From Dermacentor variabilis (taxonomy: Eukaryota; Arthropoda; Arachnida; Ixodida; Ixodidae), in NCBI RefSeq assembly GCF_050947875.1, contig NC_134573.1, positions 36,829,115 through 36,893,114 on the forward strand: DNA of 64,000 nucleotides. The letters are read 5' to 3'. Every line of letters starts with the position of its first letter. Within the stretch, counting starts at the first letter, position 1. This document shows, piece by piece, positions 45,658-55,617 of the stretch. Under the pieces are notes generated by a model. That model was given only the letters and a program-made list of their open reading frames with translations, ran no database searches and was not told the DNA's origin. Both the position numbers and the translations under genes were made by a program.

Positions 45658-45684
45658 GGAGAGAGAGAGAGAGAGAGAGAGAGA
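45658..45684. repeat. (GA)n / (CT)n tail of the LINE
   Basis: About 13 GA units follow CATATG. On the LINE's own strand this is a CT-rich tail after AATAAGTTT, so it is the element's 3' terminus rather than an independent microsatellite. Confidence 0.8.
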
Positions 45685-45967
45685 AACTTATTTACAGAAA
45701 AGCAGAGAGGTCAGCCTGAGCTATAACTTGCTCTGACCTGCTACTCTACACTGGGGAAAAGGGACGGGGAGGAAAAGGGCTGATGAATGATGATGGTACA
45801 AGGAAGAGATGCGTATATACAAATTCACAGAGTTGTACCATCTATAAGCCGTGCGTCCAGCCCAGTGGCTTGGAGAAAAGCTATAGCGGCTCTTGTTACC
45901 AGGGCTGCGCTGTTTGCATTAGTCCAAGGACCTAAAAGAAGCTCGTCTGATAGCTGTCTCTCATGGA

Positions 45968-46760
45968 TCATTGCAATAGAAGAGACAAGTTGCTGTCTGT
46001 CGCGTACGTGGGACACACACAAAATATATGTTGCAGTGTTTCTGGCACCTCACAGCACTCACAGTTTGGGCTAGTATCACTGGCCCCTATCATATGTCTA
46101 TAACGGTTGGTGAATGCGACACCAATGCGAATCCGGTGCACTATGCTCGTGTGGCTTCTTTTGAGCTTGTGAGGCATAAGAAATTTCATTTCTTGGTCCC
46201 ATTTGTGTAGTTTCTTGTGTCTTCGATCTGGTTGGGTCCAGTGTTCCAACGTAGAGTTGCGTTTTTCGCGACGAAGTAGGGCGTTTGTGTCTGCTCGTGA
46301 GAACGGAATGCGTACTTCACAAGCATTATCTAAAGCAGTTTTCGCTTCAGCGTCTGCCTGTTCGTTCCCGATCAGGCCACAGTGTGAGGGTATCCACTGA
46401 AAGGTGACATTGTGGCCATTTCTAGTTGCGTGGCCGACACGCTCTGTAATTTCTATGGCCAAGGAGTAATACGGGCCCCGTCTGAGGACACAGTCAATCG
46501 TTTGAAAATCTGGCTTGCAATCGCAGAATATTGTCCATGCATCAGGAGGTTCTTCGGAGAGAAATCGAAGTGCCTCCCGGATAGCAACAAGTTCTGCGGC
46601 AGTTGATGTTGAGCTATGGCCTAGTTTAAATATGTATATATAAAAATACAAAATATATCATATGTGGAATGACGAATGCTGCAGTGGAGGCGTATGCTGT
46701 GACAGAGCCATCGGTATACACGGGTACAGCATTTCTGTACTTTGCAGAAATGTGCAACAG
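45968..46760 (-). pseudogene. LINE RNase H domain
   Basis: The domain starts VPVYTDGSVTAYASTAAFVI near 46740 with the first Asp. It continues in a shifted frame as HSSTSTAAELVAIREALRFL with the Glu, then ATRNGHNVTFQWIPSHCGLI and GNEQADAEAKTALDNA with the last acidic residue. It ends with the Cys/His cluster CECCEVPETLQHIFCVCPTY. All expected motifs are present; only the frame is broken near 46650, where a short AT-rich insertion is visible. Confidence 0.85.
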
Positions 46761-47003
46761 GGTGATTTGCCTGAGGCCAGTAGATGCAATGGATGACTTT
46801 TTAGTAATTCCAGGGATCTCCAGTGTAACGACAGGTTTAGGCAGAACCCACGGGGGTATTCTCGTAATACAGGCAGGGGAAAATCTTGACGGCAAAACAC
46901 TCTGATAGCGCGATATATTCCTTGAAGAGCTGGAACCTGGGTGGGTGGCAGGGAGCGATGACAGAGGATGGTGTCTGTGTCGGGTCAACACGCGAAGGTA
47001 CAT

Positions 47004-48240
47004 TCAATGTTGCTCGCAGAGCATGTATACCCCGGTAGGACACGCACGAGCTTCCGCTGTTGTTCCATTGGTTGACGTGCATCGTGGGAGGCCTAAACAT
47101 GTGCGCAGTGCTTGAGCTTGAATGCTCTCCAGCGCGCGCACACAGCTAAGCCCCATGCTTGAGAGCTCCGGAAGGCTGTACCGTATATACCTTACAAATA
47201 GTGCTTGGTACAATTGGAGTAATGACGACTGCGAGGGGCCAAATTTGGTCCTCCAACACCGCGAAGGATGTGAACAAAACTCTTCAGCGTTGACTTCAGT
47301 GCGGCGACGTGTCTTGACCAAGATAATCCCCGGTCTATGACTAGGTCAAGGAATCTGTGGTGTGTAACCATAGGTATCACTACTCTGTTAACAATTATGG
47401 GATACCTGGTCATTTGTTTTCGCGTAAATGTAATCACGGAACATTTTTATGTTGAGAGTTGGAGGCCTTGACGCCGCAAATACTTAGCTGTGGTTGTCAC
47501 TGCAAGTTGAAGCCTAGCACGCATTTGGGGACGGGTGGCTCCAGTTGTCCATATGCATATGCCGTCCGCATATGCGCTAATCTTCATCGTGCTAGGAAGT
47601 TCGGATGCAAGGCCAATCAATGCAACATTGAAAAGTGTTGGACTGAGAACTCCGCCTTGTGGAACACCTCGATGTACATGGTAATTTCCGGTGTCGCCAT
47701 CACTTGTCGACATATACACCGTGCGGCCACTGATGTAGCTAACAATCGATGCATATAGCCGGCCATCGACGTCTAAATCTTCCAGTGCATCAAGAATTGC
47801 CTAATGGAGTACATTGTCGTATGCACCCTTAATATACAGAAAAACAGCTGCGACTAACAGACGGCGACTTCTTTCCTGTTCAACAATGGAGACCAAGTCG
47901 ATAACACCGTCAATGGCAGAACTTCCTCTTCTAAATTCGTGCATAAAAACAGGAAAGCAATTATTTCTCTCTAGAAACTATTCCAGCCTTAACAAGATCA
48001 CTCTTTCCATTACTTTGCCGACGCAACTGGCTAAGGCGATCGGTCTGTAGGAGGTAAGCTCGTTAGAGCACTTCCGCGGTTTAAGCAGCGCTACAACGCG
48101 ACTGCATTGCCAACAATCTGTAGCATTGCCTGTCTCCCACGTCGTATTACAACAAGATAGAAAACATCGTGATTCGGTGCCAAGATGGGAGAGCGCAGCG
48201 TATGTGATTCCGTTTGGTCCTGGTGCCGATTAGTGTCGAG
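47004..48240 (-). pseudogene. LINE reverse transcriptase
   Basis: Starting about 48060, readings such as RPIALASCVGKVMERVIL, EFRRGSSAIDGVIDLV and YDNVLH-like follow the RT N-terminal order. The palm segment at 47447-47719 reads HRGVPQGGVLSPTLFNVALI and ISAYADGICIWTTG; YADD is YADG here, so a metal-binding Asp is lost. The C-terminal part reads TRYPIIVNRVVIPMVTHHRF with LDLVIDRGLSWSRHV, and ALRTCLGLPRCTSTNG at 47004-47321. Confidence 0.82.
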
Positions 48241-48379
48241 AAACCGAAATCGCAGCGTCAACCTCTTGCATCGTAAACGGTACTTTGAGTCGCTTATCAG
48301 GTGACGGGGGTGCAATGGTGACAAGGGGTGAAGTCACTGCATTAGATGCGTCCACAATGAGTTTACAGTAGTCCTCTGC

Positions 48380-49188
48380 TACGTCCAATTCGGTCCGGCG
48401 TTGATGTAGAGCCACCGCCCGGAATGGGTGTCTTTGTTGTGGAGTTGCCTGTTGACTTCGTATGACCCGCTATACCTTAGAGGCTGTCTTGGATCTAGGG
48501 ATCCACAGAATGCCCCCCAACGCTGTCTGTCTAGCTTCTCCAGATGTCGAAGAACATGTCGTTGAGCTCGGCGACTGCTCGAAAGATCGGAAGGGGACTT
48601 TCTTCTTCTGTATCGCCGTGTGACTACAGGAGCCGATGATGATAGTAGTTTTTCCAGGTCAGTGTCTGTAATATCAATGTCCACGTCGTTGATGACGCCT
48701 GTCGTCGCTTCCTTGCCGTATGTGGGGAATGCGCGAACAGGGTTGTTTCCCAACTGAGTGACGTTTTTAAGTGTCTCCACTACTGTCGGTGTATTCACTT
48801 CCACCGAGAGGATGTTCTTTCGGGCGTTCATACGTATTTCTTCCACTTGATCATGGGCAGTTCATTCAAAATATTCCGACAGGCTCTGCCTGTTCAGTGT
48901 GTTGAGGTTGTCTGTTGTCGTGGTTGGTACGTATGCAATAGTGTATGACTGCTTGTCACTTGCCTTTTTTGTCGCCTGGCGGCTGGTCCGTGATGTTCTT
49001 CGTATCTTTCTCTTCAGATATCGGCTTGACACCACGGTAAGATCGCTGTCCAAGCCCGTATCATCAGTAGACGAGCCATCAGATGACTCAATCGGAATCG
49101 TGCTGGGGTCGAAGCGGTCACTCACTTCACCGGCATAACGAACTGGCCGTTCAGGACTCAATTGCTGGGCGCGGTTTGGGCCACCCAT
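48380..49188 (-). pseudogene. LINE ORF1 fused to pre-RT segment
   Basis: ORF1 starts near 49188 (MGGPNRAQQLSPERPVRYAG) with an S/T/D-rich N-terminus. After a frameshift near 48850 it reads EEIRMNARKNILSVEVNTPT and NDVDIDITDTDLEKLL, a compact fold like the RNA-binding ORF1 of such LINEs. In the same frame this passes to RRAQRHVLRHLEKLDRQRWG with AFCGSLDPRQPL, which belongs directly upstream of the RT. The boundary near 48650 marks the deletion. Confidence 0.7.
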
Positions 49189-49288
49189 TGCAGAGGACGA
49201 TGTCCCCCAGTTTTCTTGTCACTCATTGCACAGATCACAGAAAATAAATAGAAAATGCGGAGAGCTCGAAGCTGAAGCTGCTCGCTAC

Positions 49289-49709
49289 GATCACGTCTTG
49301 TTCCTTGAACTTCTTCCTTGAAAGTGGAAGCTGTGCATTTACTGTGGGTACCGCACGAAGAAGATATGCCGTCTGGTAAATGAAGAAAGCCAGGTGGCTC
49401 AAGACTTGCACACCGATCAGCCGCATCATCCTGAGAGCCCTAGTAGGACTTGAGCCGCAAGAAAGCAAAGTCGTTGGCAGGTCGATATTGCCCCTCTACT
49501 TGGTTCCAAGAAGTGGCTGGCTGGACCACTTATGCAGATGTGCGTGTGGACATGCACTTGCTGCTGTAATGCGCGTGTCACTGTAAAACAGCTTCATTGT
49601 GCATGAAGCTGACAAATAAGTGCGGTACTGACTGAGAAGGGTGACCAGGCAGATGCTGTGGGCAAGCAAATAGTCTTTCAGGCCAGCATGCGTCTCGTCT
49701 TCGTCACTT
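49289..49709 (-). pseudogene. THAP-like locus, central exon
   Basis: An acceptor with a good pyrimidine tract (CACTTCCTTTTCCAG) precedes SDEDETHAGLKDYLLAHSIC and ACPHAHLHKWSSQPLLGTK. TAG at 49496-49498 then interrupts the frame, which continues as RGNIDLPTTLLSCGSSPTRA with LIGVQVLSHLAFFIYQTAYL and FKEQDVI. The donor ATC|GTAGCG is plausible and phase 0. The WSSQP..G and LSCGSSPTRALRM blocks are what I recognise from the family. The LINE starts about 50 bp downstream. Confidence 0.65.
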
Positions 49710-50170
49710 CTGGAAAAGGAAGTGCTCACAGTCAGGTTTCACAAATATATGCATTTGACAATGCACACTGTTTACTCCATTATTAATTAATTGCTTCACT
49801 ATGTCTCGGAGGTGCTGTTTCATAAATTATGTTGCACCAATTATCTCACGAAACACTTCTTGCGATAACGCTCATAATAGAAAGTGCTAGAAATCATTTT
49901 GTGAAAGTTTCAACCTGATTGTGAGGTTTTTTTGTTGTAAATTCTAGTTGTAATCTTGAACCTTACTGTCTAGTTTGTGTTGATGAAAGTTGGAAAAGGC
50001 GCTGTCCAAGGTCAAGCTTCAGTCTTAAGGCATTTAAGCTCTTTTTTGCTAAGGGGAATGGTTCTATGAAATGGAACTGGTGTCGGGAGTTGCTACTCGA
50101 TCTTTTTATAATTGCATGTCACTAGCTTTGAGCGCGCGTTCCTATGTTGTAAAATATTAATCCTGCTCAC

Positions 50171-50441
50171 TCATCAGCAAATGTTGCATCCAAGGTACAA
50201 ATTGAGTTGTCTGGCTCATATGTCGTGTCATACCTGTCAGCCTTGCGAGAGACAGGTGATGCATCAGACAAGACGAGAAACCTGGCCTCCTTTCTAGGTA
50301 CTTGCCGCCGTCGCTTCGCTCCTTCAGCTCTTCGAGCACTATAACGCCTCTTCACAGTCATTAACGTCACGGGCTTCCTTCTTCTACCAATCTGTTTTCC
50401 CTTTTCCTTTGTTTGATTGATTGTTGTGTTAACTTGAACTC
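50171..50441 (-). pseudogene. THAP-like locus, basic linker exon
   Basis: Acceptor TTTTTTTCC..GTTATTGCAG and donor GA|GTGAGC bound 271 bp with an open frame: VQVNTTINQTKEKGKQIGRR, RKPVTLMTVKRRYSARRAEG, FLVLSDASPVSRKADRYDTT and DNSICTLDATFADE. The split codons on both sides complete correctly with the neighbouring exons (G|GA and GA|A). There is no stop in this exon. Confidence 0.65.
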
Positions 50442-50825
50442 CTGCAATAACGTCGTGATGGAAAAAAAGCTATTCAACTGACCATTGTAGGTGAGAATTG
50501 TTTTAAATTTTACAGTTAATGGCAATGAGACGGCCTGTTACCAAAATAAACATTCCTTAAATGTAGGTACAGATGCAAATATATACCAGTTATCAATTAG
50601 TAACACAGCAGCTGCGAAATAAACTTCATTCATCTGAGCAATCACATTGACATGACAGTGCTACTAGCCTTGCGATACTCCTCTCGTCAACCCATAAAAC
50701 TACATTTCGTGAATTCAGTGTGGCTGCGTACGTAAGATCAAGGAAAAATGTAAGTAAAGGTATCCTCTATCGTAGCCGGATGAGTCCAGTGCGGAAAGTG
50801 CCAACATTACCACAAGCGAACTCAC

Positions 50826-50940
50826 CAATGCTCGTGCCGTGCAGACGAACTTGTGCAGGTTTCGTATTTTCAATAATACTGCAATATTTTTCGGCAGTGC
50901 TCGACGAGAGGCTTGCATCTGTCCCCGCGTCACGAGTCGC
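50826..50940 (-). pseudogene. THAP-like locus, acidic linker exon
   Basis: Acceptor GTTATTTTCTAG and donor CATTG|GTGAGT bound ATRDAGTDASLSSSTAEKYC, SIIENTKPAQVRLHGTSI. It is 115 bp and ends one base into a codon that the next exon completes. No domain; a low-complexity linker between the THAP finger and the transposase-like body is what would be expected. Confidence 0.55.
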
Positions 50941-51050
50941 CTAGAAAATAACGAACACGTCACGTGCACCAAATTTGTGCAGTGACTTCTGTCAGTGCAG
51001 TTATCGAGCGAGAGCGCCAGTAATATCCAGCTCTCGCGCTATTTGCGCAC

Positions 51051-51116
51051 CTGCGCGTCACTTTTGACGGAGGTGTCGACTGCCGAAGCGCAGGTTTCCG
51101 ATTCGCTATGTCCAGC
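51051..51116 (-). pseudogene. THAP-like locus, small candidate exon
   Basis: Acceptor TTGCTTTTATTTTCAG and a weaker donor CAG|GTGCGC enclose 22 codons, GHSESETCASAVDTSVKSDA, in phase 0 on both sides. The Cys-x2-His half of the THAP finger, expected between this piece and exon 1, is not found. This exon is the least certain of the set. Confidence 0.35.
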
Positions 51117-51360
51117 CTGAAAATAAAAGCAACTGTATATCATGGCTGTACATATTCGCACATTTGTAACTTTTCCTTCGTGAAAACCGAATGTCCCGCT
51201 CGCTTTGTTCTGCAGTTGTTCCTGCGCTTCGGAGAATGCAGGCAAGACCGACGGTACAGCGCTACGGGAAAGCATAGTTTTGCAAGGCACTCCACACAAC
51301 TTCATTAAGTCGGCGTTGAATTCGTAATCCTCTTAACGAAAATGCAGCGAGCGCACTTAC

Positions 51361-51531
51361 AGATTTTTCGGCTCTTGGCCAACGCGCCGCAGCAGAGGTA
51401 CGGCACTTCGAACGGAGAGGTTCACTCCTTGGGACACAGTGGTACGTAACGTTTGATTCGCCGCTGCAACTGCCATTGGCCATGTTTCACGGACCGTTCG
51501 GGTATCCCAAGACATTACATGGACATGGCAT
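51361..51531 (-). pseudogene. THAP-like locus, first coding exon
   Basis: From ATG at 51529-51531 the frame reads MPCPCNVLGYPNGP, then TGA (51487-51489), then ESNVTYHCVPRSEPLRSKCR and ends AEKS before a perfect donor GTAAGT (51355-51360). THAP fingers start C..(2-4)..C and carry V-x-[FY]-H-x2-P followed by LR-x2-W. Here the second Cys reads Tyr, the Trp reads Cys and a stop intervenes, so the finger is damaged. The match is from pattern memory. Confidence 0.5.
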
Positions 51532-51539
51532 TCCCTCTG

Positions 51540-52045
51540 CTTGTTGCAAATGGAAGTCCCACGAGCCAGCAGAAGCAGCGCAGCATGACAGGATAACGAA
51601 ACAACTGAAACTCTGAAGCACGCGCGGCGCAGAGTTGAGCCCGCATTGTCGAGCGGAAATGGAACATTTCGACCACCCATACTACTCAAGGGTAAAGTCA
51701 AAATGTTTTTTCTTAGAATTGAACAGAAGAAGACTAGTAGCAATTTCTTCCATCTTATTATCTAATGAAGTGATCTCTTTAATACGAGTAGTTTAGTACT
51801 AGTGACATAAATTATGATGAGGAGTGCCTTCGTCATCGGGCTAGTACCTGGGTGTACCAAGGGAGTCTCAAATTGTGTCATGCATTTACCTCAATTTCTC
51901 GGTTACTAAAGCTCTGTTCGCGATTATATTGAATCCTTAGAAGTTCTAGACATTGCTCTATGACTTTAACTTCACCTAATATTACCCTTTATTGTCCCTT
52001 TAAACAGCCCACGTCGACTTGGTATTCACCTTTAGTGTCACCTTA
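51540..52045. other. Possible 5' flank and dispersed repeat
   Basis: Upstream of the first exon lie AT-rich sequence and, at about 51950-52045, an inverted copy of the AAAGGGACA..CTAAAGGTGA motif seen at 31634. No TATA-anchored promoter can be assigned. Confidence 0.35.
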
Positions 52046-52049
52046 AGCT

Positions 52050-52245
52050 TTACTTAAGTTATAGCGCTTTAAGTGCCAAAATCACAATCTTGTTATCAGG
52101 TTCCCCGTAATAGGGAACTAGAGAATAATGTTGACATCCTGGGCTTCTTTAGCGTGTTACCTAAATCTAAGTGCACGAGCGTTTTCGCATTTCGCCTCTT
52201 TCAAATGTGGCTGCCGCTGCTGTGATTAAACTGACGGCCTCGATC
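52050..52245 (-). mobile_element. Degenerate tRNA-derived SINE, minus strand
   Basis: The minus strand retains parts of the body of the 44741 SINE (GAAATGCGAAAACGCTCGTG, CACTTAGATTTAGG, and TTTTGGCACTTAAAG at the 3' end) but the tRNA-like head is barely recognisable. It is clearly older than the other copies. Confidence 0.6.
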
Positions 52246-52409
52246 AACGCCTTAAGGTTTCCAATATCAAGATTTCGGACAGACGACGCCAGCGCTACTC
52301 TTTCCTCTGGAAGGGAGCGGCGTCACGATATTGCTTTCTTGCTCGCAGCGGAAACCCTAGATAAAAACAATCTACACTTAGTACGCCACAAATTATCATG
52401 ATAATATAT

Positions 52410-52559
52410 TGTAACAGATACGAAAGGCACGGACAAGAAGCAAAGAGAAAGAAGACGAAGAGAACGAGGAGTTTGAGAGGCCGGGCTGCGCTGCGATCAC
52501 GCTGCGATCGTCGTCCATCTCCAGTAAATAAAACCATTTCTTCGCAACTCTTCGTAACA
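52410..52559 (+). repeat. 5' LTR of element A (150 bp)
   Basis: It runs from TGTAACAGATACG to CTCTTCGTAACA. It contains AATAAA at 52527-52532, a likely polyadenylation signal, but no clear TATA box. Confidence 0.92.
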
Positions 52560-52670
52560 GTTATGGTGGAGGTGCGAGGTAATCGACTTCCGAAGACGGA
52601 GGCTGAACCACAAATTCTTCGATGGAGCTGTCGCCTTGCTGGACTCCCACTGAATCCACCGGAGTTGAAT

Positions 52671-54008
52671 ATGTCCCACGACGCAGTCGAACAACGGCCC
52701 ATTTCAACTGCTGCGCCAACCAGTTCCGTTCTGCAACTGAGCGATGCGCGTCCCTTTGCCTGAAGATTGGACGAAGACGTCGAGGAATGGCTCATCCATT
52801 ATAACCAGGTGAGTGCCGCCAACAAGTGGAACAGCACTTCTCAGCTTTCGAACGTCGTGTTCTTTCTAACGGATACTGCGTTGTTGTGGTTCGACAATCA
52901 CGAGGAAACGTTCCCAACATGGGGAAGATTTGTTTCGGAAATGAAAGAGCGATTCGGCGACTCCGCGTCAAAAAATAAAAGGGCAGAACAGACGCTACTG
53001 CAACGCGCGCAAGTGCCAGGCGAAACCTGCACGACCTCCATTGAGACAGTAATAAAACTGTGTAGGATGGTGGACTCTGGAATGTCCGAAGAAGACAAAG
53101 TCGGGCACATCCTAAAAGGAATTGCCGAGGATGTTTATAATTTCCTCATCGTAAAAGACAACGTGGCTTCCGTCGCTGACATCATTCGGCAATGTCGTAC
53201 TTTCCAGCATCTGCAGACAAAGCGCATCACGCCGAAGTTTGGCAGGCTAGCCAATGTGACGACAGTTGCAAGCGTGCACAGCAACCAGCCCCTAGATCTG
53301 GCATCAACGATCCGACAAATAGTTCGGGAAGAGCTCAGCCTGCACGCGCAAGTGACACATCCAGGCACTTATAGCTTCCGCCTATCACCAGATTTCGAGC
53401 CAAACGTGGCATCCTTCTCCCCAAATCCTGCGGCGAGAGGCACTGAGCATTATGAACTCACGCCCCGATAGCAGCCAAGTCTCTACAACAGAGGCCCTAC
53501 TTATGACGCTCGGCCACAACGAGAGCAGCCGCATTTTCACCCCCGAGGCCCTGTGACTTCTGTCAGGCCGCGACAAGAACAGCATCGACCCTACTACCAC
53601 GACGCGACTAATCAACGAAATAACGGATTTCAGCAAGCAGCAGAGACGCATTGTCCATATGACAACGAACTTTCTCGCCGACCGCAGCCACCTACCATTC
53701 GTTTCGAAGAAGACGCTGTGAAGCGCAACCCTCCCGTGTGCTACAACTGCGGTTCCACAGGCCATATAGCTCGGTGTTGTCGCCAAGGCCGTCAATCGCG
53801 TTGGACACCACCGATGTTCTCGCTACCCAGAACCCGTACTTCATATGACTTGCGGACGACCGACTTGCTCCCAATGGACCACTTCTCACACGAGACCAGA
53901 CGCAGCGATTCGCCAGCATCTGAGTGGAGTTTGATGCAACCAAATAACCGTCCCTGTCGCTCTCAGTCCCCTCGGCGCCGTTCTTCCTCACCGCCGCCGG
54001 GAAACTAG
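52671..54008 (+). pseudogene. Element A gag
   Basis: One frame runs from ATG at 52671 to TAG at 54006-54008, broken only by TGA at 52761-52763 and TAG at 53469-53471. After a short N-terminus the capsid block reads DEDVEEWLIHYNQVSAANKW, LLWFDNHEETFPTWGRFVSE and QVPGETCTTSIETVIKLCRM with VGHILKGIAEDVYNFLI, typical of the Retrotrans_gag family. CYNCGSTGHIARCC near residue 360 is the CX2CX4HX4C zinc knuckle that binds the RNA. It ends in an R/S/P-rich tail. The two stops look like single substitutions and no frameshift is needed across 1.3 kb. Confidence 0.88.
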
Positions 54009-54019
54009 CATCCGCAACC

Positions 54020-54376
54020 AATGGAGGGGTGTTCGCCAGACGGTCTTTGCAAGAAATACCTCTGCCTGTTGTGATGTTCAAAAACAAAGTGAATGTCTCG
54101 ATTGACGGAATACCGACCATGGCGTTAGTTGATACTGGGGCGACTGTGTCTGTGATGAACCTCGCTTTCAAAAACCGGCTAGGCCACAAAGTTATGTTTT
54201 CTTAGAACGACGGTATTACCTTTCGTGGAGTAGGCGGCGAGTTGCTTCATCCCCTTGGTGTTTGTGCTGTGTGTGTTTTGTTGGCTAGGAAAGTGTTTGT
54301 GTCGGAATTCCTTGTTCTTTCTCGTTGTTCGCACGACGTTATTCTTGGTATCGATAGTCTTTAACAGTGCGGCGCT
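54020..54376 (+). pseudogene. Element A aspartic protease
   Basis: The frame reads FKNKVNVSIDGIPTMALVDT then GATVSVMNLAF, with the DTGA active site at 54131-54142. Stops TAG (54203-54205) and TAA (54362-54364) fall inside the domain, between which CSHDVILGIDSL carries the conserved ILG of the C-terminal half. It is frame-compatible with the linker that follows. Confidence 0.8.
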
Positions 54377-54379
54377 TCC

Positions 54380-55060
54380 GTGGACTGTGGTTGTGGCGAA
54401 ATGTCATGGAACAAATTATTTATATCAGCACATTCCGAACAAAGCTCGAGTGGTGAAGACAGGGACACAGACACACTCATTGTTCTTGATGAAGTGATTG
54501 CACCATCGTGGTGCCTGACGCGTGTTCATTTTTCTGCAACTACTGTTGATGCTGATTGTGTTGACCTTTTAGTTAGGCCTCTCCGCATAAACTGTGCTAA
54601 AAATGTACTTGTGCCCTGCTCTGTCGTGTGCATGACGAAAGGAGTCGCCACATTGTGGGCGCTGAACTGTTCCGCTACGCCGGTTGTCCTTCCTCGCGGT
54701 ATGAAAATCGCGCTCTTCGATGAAGCCGCATGTATCTCAATATCGGCACTAACTACAGACGTCTCTACAGCTTGCTCTCCTTCCGATAATCGCCATTCTG
54801 AAGAACTAACACTTGGCATGATCAGCAAGGCTGTCGGCACATCGGAACGGCAAGCCCTGGTACAAGTGCTTGCCAGACATGAGTCTGCATTCGACTTCAC
54901 GCATGGAGATGCACCCCTTCATTTAGCGTCGTCCCGCGCTCGTCACAGAATAGATACCGGCTCAGCACACCCCTTTCGCAGAAGCCCTACCGAGGGTCAT
55001 CGTCCGAGCGCAAATTGCGGAGCAAGGGAAGGCGATGATGAACAAAGGTGTCGTTCATGA
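54380..55060 (+). pseudogene. Element A protease-RT linker and RT start
   Basis: This 226-residue frame has no strong domain until its end, where QVLARHESAFDFTHGDAPLH and RHRIDTGSAHPFRRSPTEGH mark the start of the RT; HRIDTG is the normal anchor before the first RT strand. Frame breaks near 54985 and 55050 then scramble the sequence, whose expected continuation is readable in other frames (GKAMMNKGVVHESSS at about 55020-55065, then TAA). Confidence 0.75.
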
Positions 55061-55077
55061 GTCATCTAGTTAATGGG

Positions 55078-55617
55078 CAGCCCCACTAATCCTGGTCCGA
55101 AAAAAGAGATGGCACCTGGAGATTCTGCGTGGATTACAGACATCTAAATGCCGTGGCGACGAAGGATGTCTATCCACTACCGCGAATCGATGACGTCATT
55201 GATTGCTTACACGCTGCTTCTTACTTCTCAACACTTGATTTGCGATCGGGGTATTGGCAAATACCTCTGGACCCTGCCAACAAAAAAAAGACCGCTTTCG
55301 TGACTCCAGACAGTCTATTCGACTTTAATGTTATGCCTTTTGGCCTTTGCAACGCTCCTGCCACCTTTGAAAGGTTCATGGAAACAGTACTACGTGGTCT
55401 AATGTGGGAGATATGCATGTGTTACCTCGATGATGTTGTAATCTTTGGCCGTACGTTTGAAGAGCATAACGAACGCCTCAGCCTCGTTCTCGACTGCATT
55501 GAAAAAGCTGGACTGGTCCTAAACTCAAAAAAGTGTCGGTTCGGCGAACGTCAAACACTGGTCCTTGGACACTTAGTCGACAAGGATGGCGTCAGACCCG
55601 ATCCCCGTAAGATTTAA
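55078..55617 (+). pseudogene. Element A reverse transcriptase
   Basis: A long clean stretch holds FCVDYRHLNAVATKDVYPLP, FSTLDLRSGYWQIPLDPANK, FDFNVMPFGLCNAPATFERF and the intact catalytic CYLDDVVIFG, followed by KAGLVLNSKKCRFGERQTLV. TAA at 55615-55617 interrupts it just before RNase H. An extra two bases in the AAAAAAGAGATGG run near 55100 cause the upstream shift. This is the best RT in the window. The active site is complete. Confidence 0.9.

Larger units (their letters stand above)
45658..49240 (-). mobile_element. RNase H-bearing LINE (I/R1-like), internally deleted
   Basis: Minus-strand order from right to left: ORF1 (48650-49188), a pre-RT segment (48380-48650), RT (47190-48240) and RNase H (45968-46760), followed by a 3' end with AAATAAGTTTCTCTCTCTCT at 45658-45690. 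The apurinic-like endonuclease that should precede the RT is missing: ORF1 text passes within one frame into text of the region just upstream of the RT. That makes this an internally deleted copy of about 3.6 kb. Stops and shifts occur throughout. It lies in the intron between the 49.3-kb and 43.0-kb exons of the THAP-like locus. Confidence 0.85.
36485..51531 (-). pseudogene. Spliced THAP-like, transposase-derived gene, probably decayed
   Basis: Exon-like pieces on the minus strand lie at 51361-51531, 51051-51116, 50826-50940, 50171-50441, 49289-49709, 42872-43030, 42450-42665, 37682-37857, about 37446-37604 and 36485-36664. Most have GT/AG borders, and phases fit at every junction I could test. 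The product begins like a THAP zinc finger and then shows DGRCDSSGHNAK, LNTDRHSVIEKNM, HRFDVW and ESFHNILNGFAPK. I recognise these as blocks of a transposase-like family in arthropods and fish, possibly of Kolobok or P type, but I cannot name it securely. The introns hold the LINE at 45658-49240 and the gypsy at 37985-41891. Stops in exons 1, 5 and 9 and a broken acceptor in exon 10 suggest loss of function. Confidence 0.6.

Noticed and set aside
52560..52600. Primer-binding site of element A
   Set aside because: The leader has a TGGTGG-type sequence but I could not match it to a tRNA 3' end without a search.
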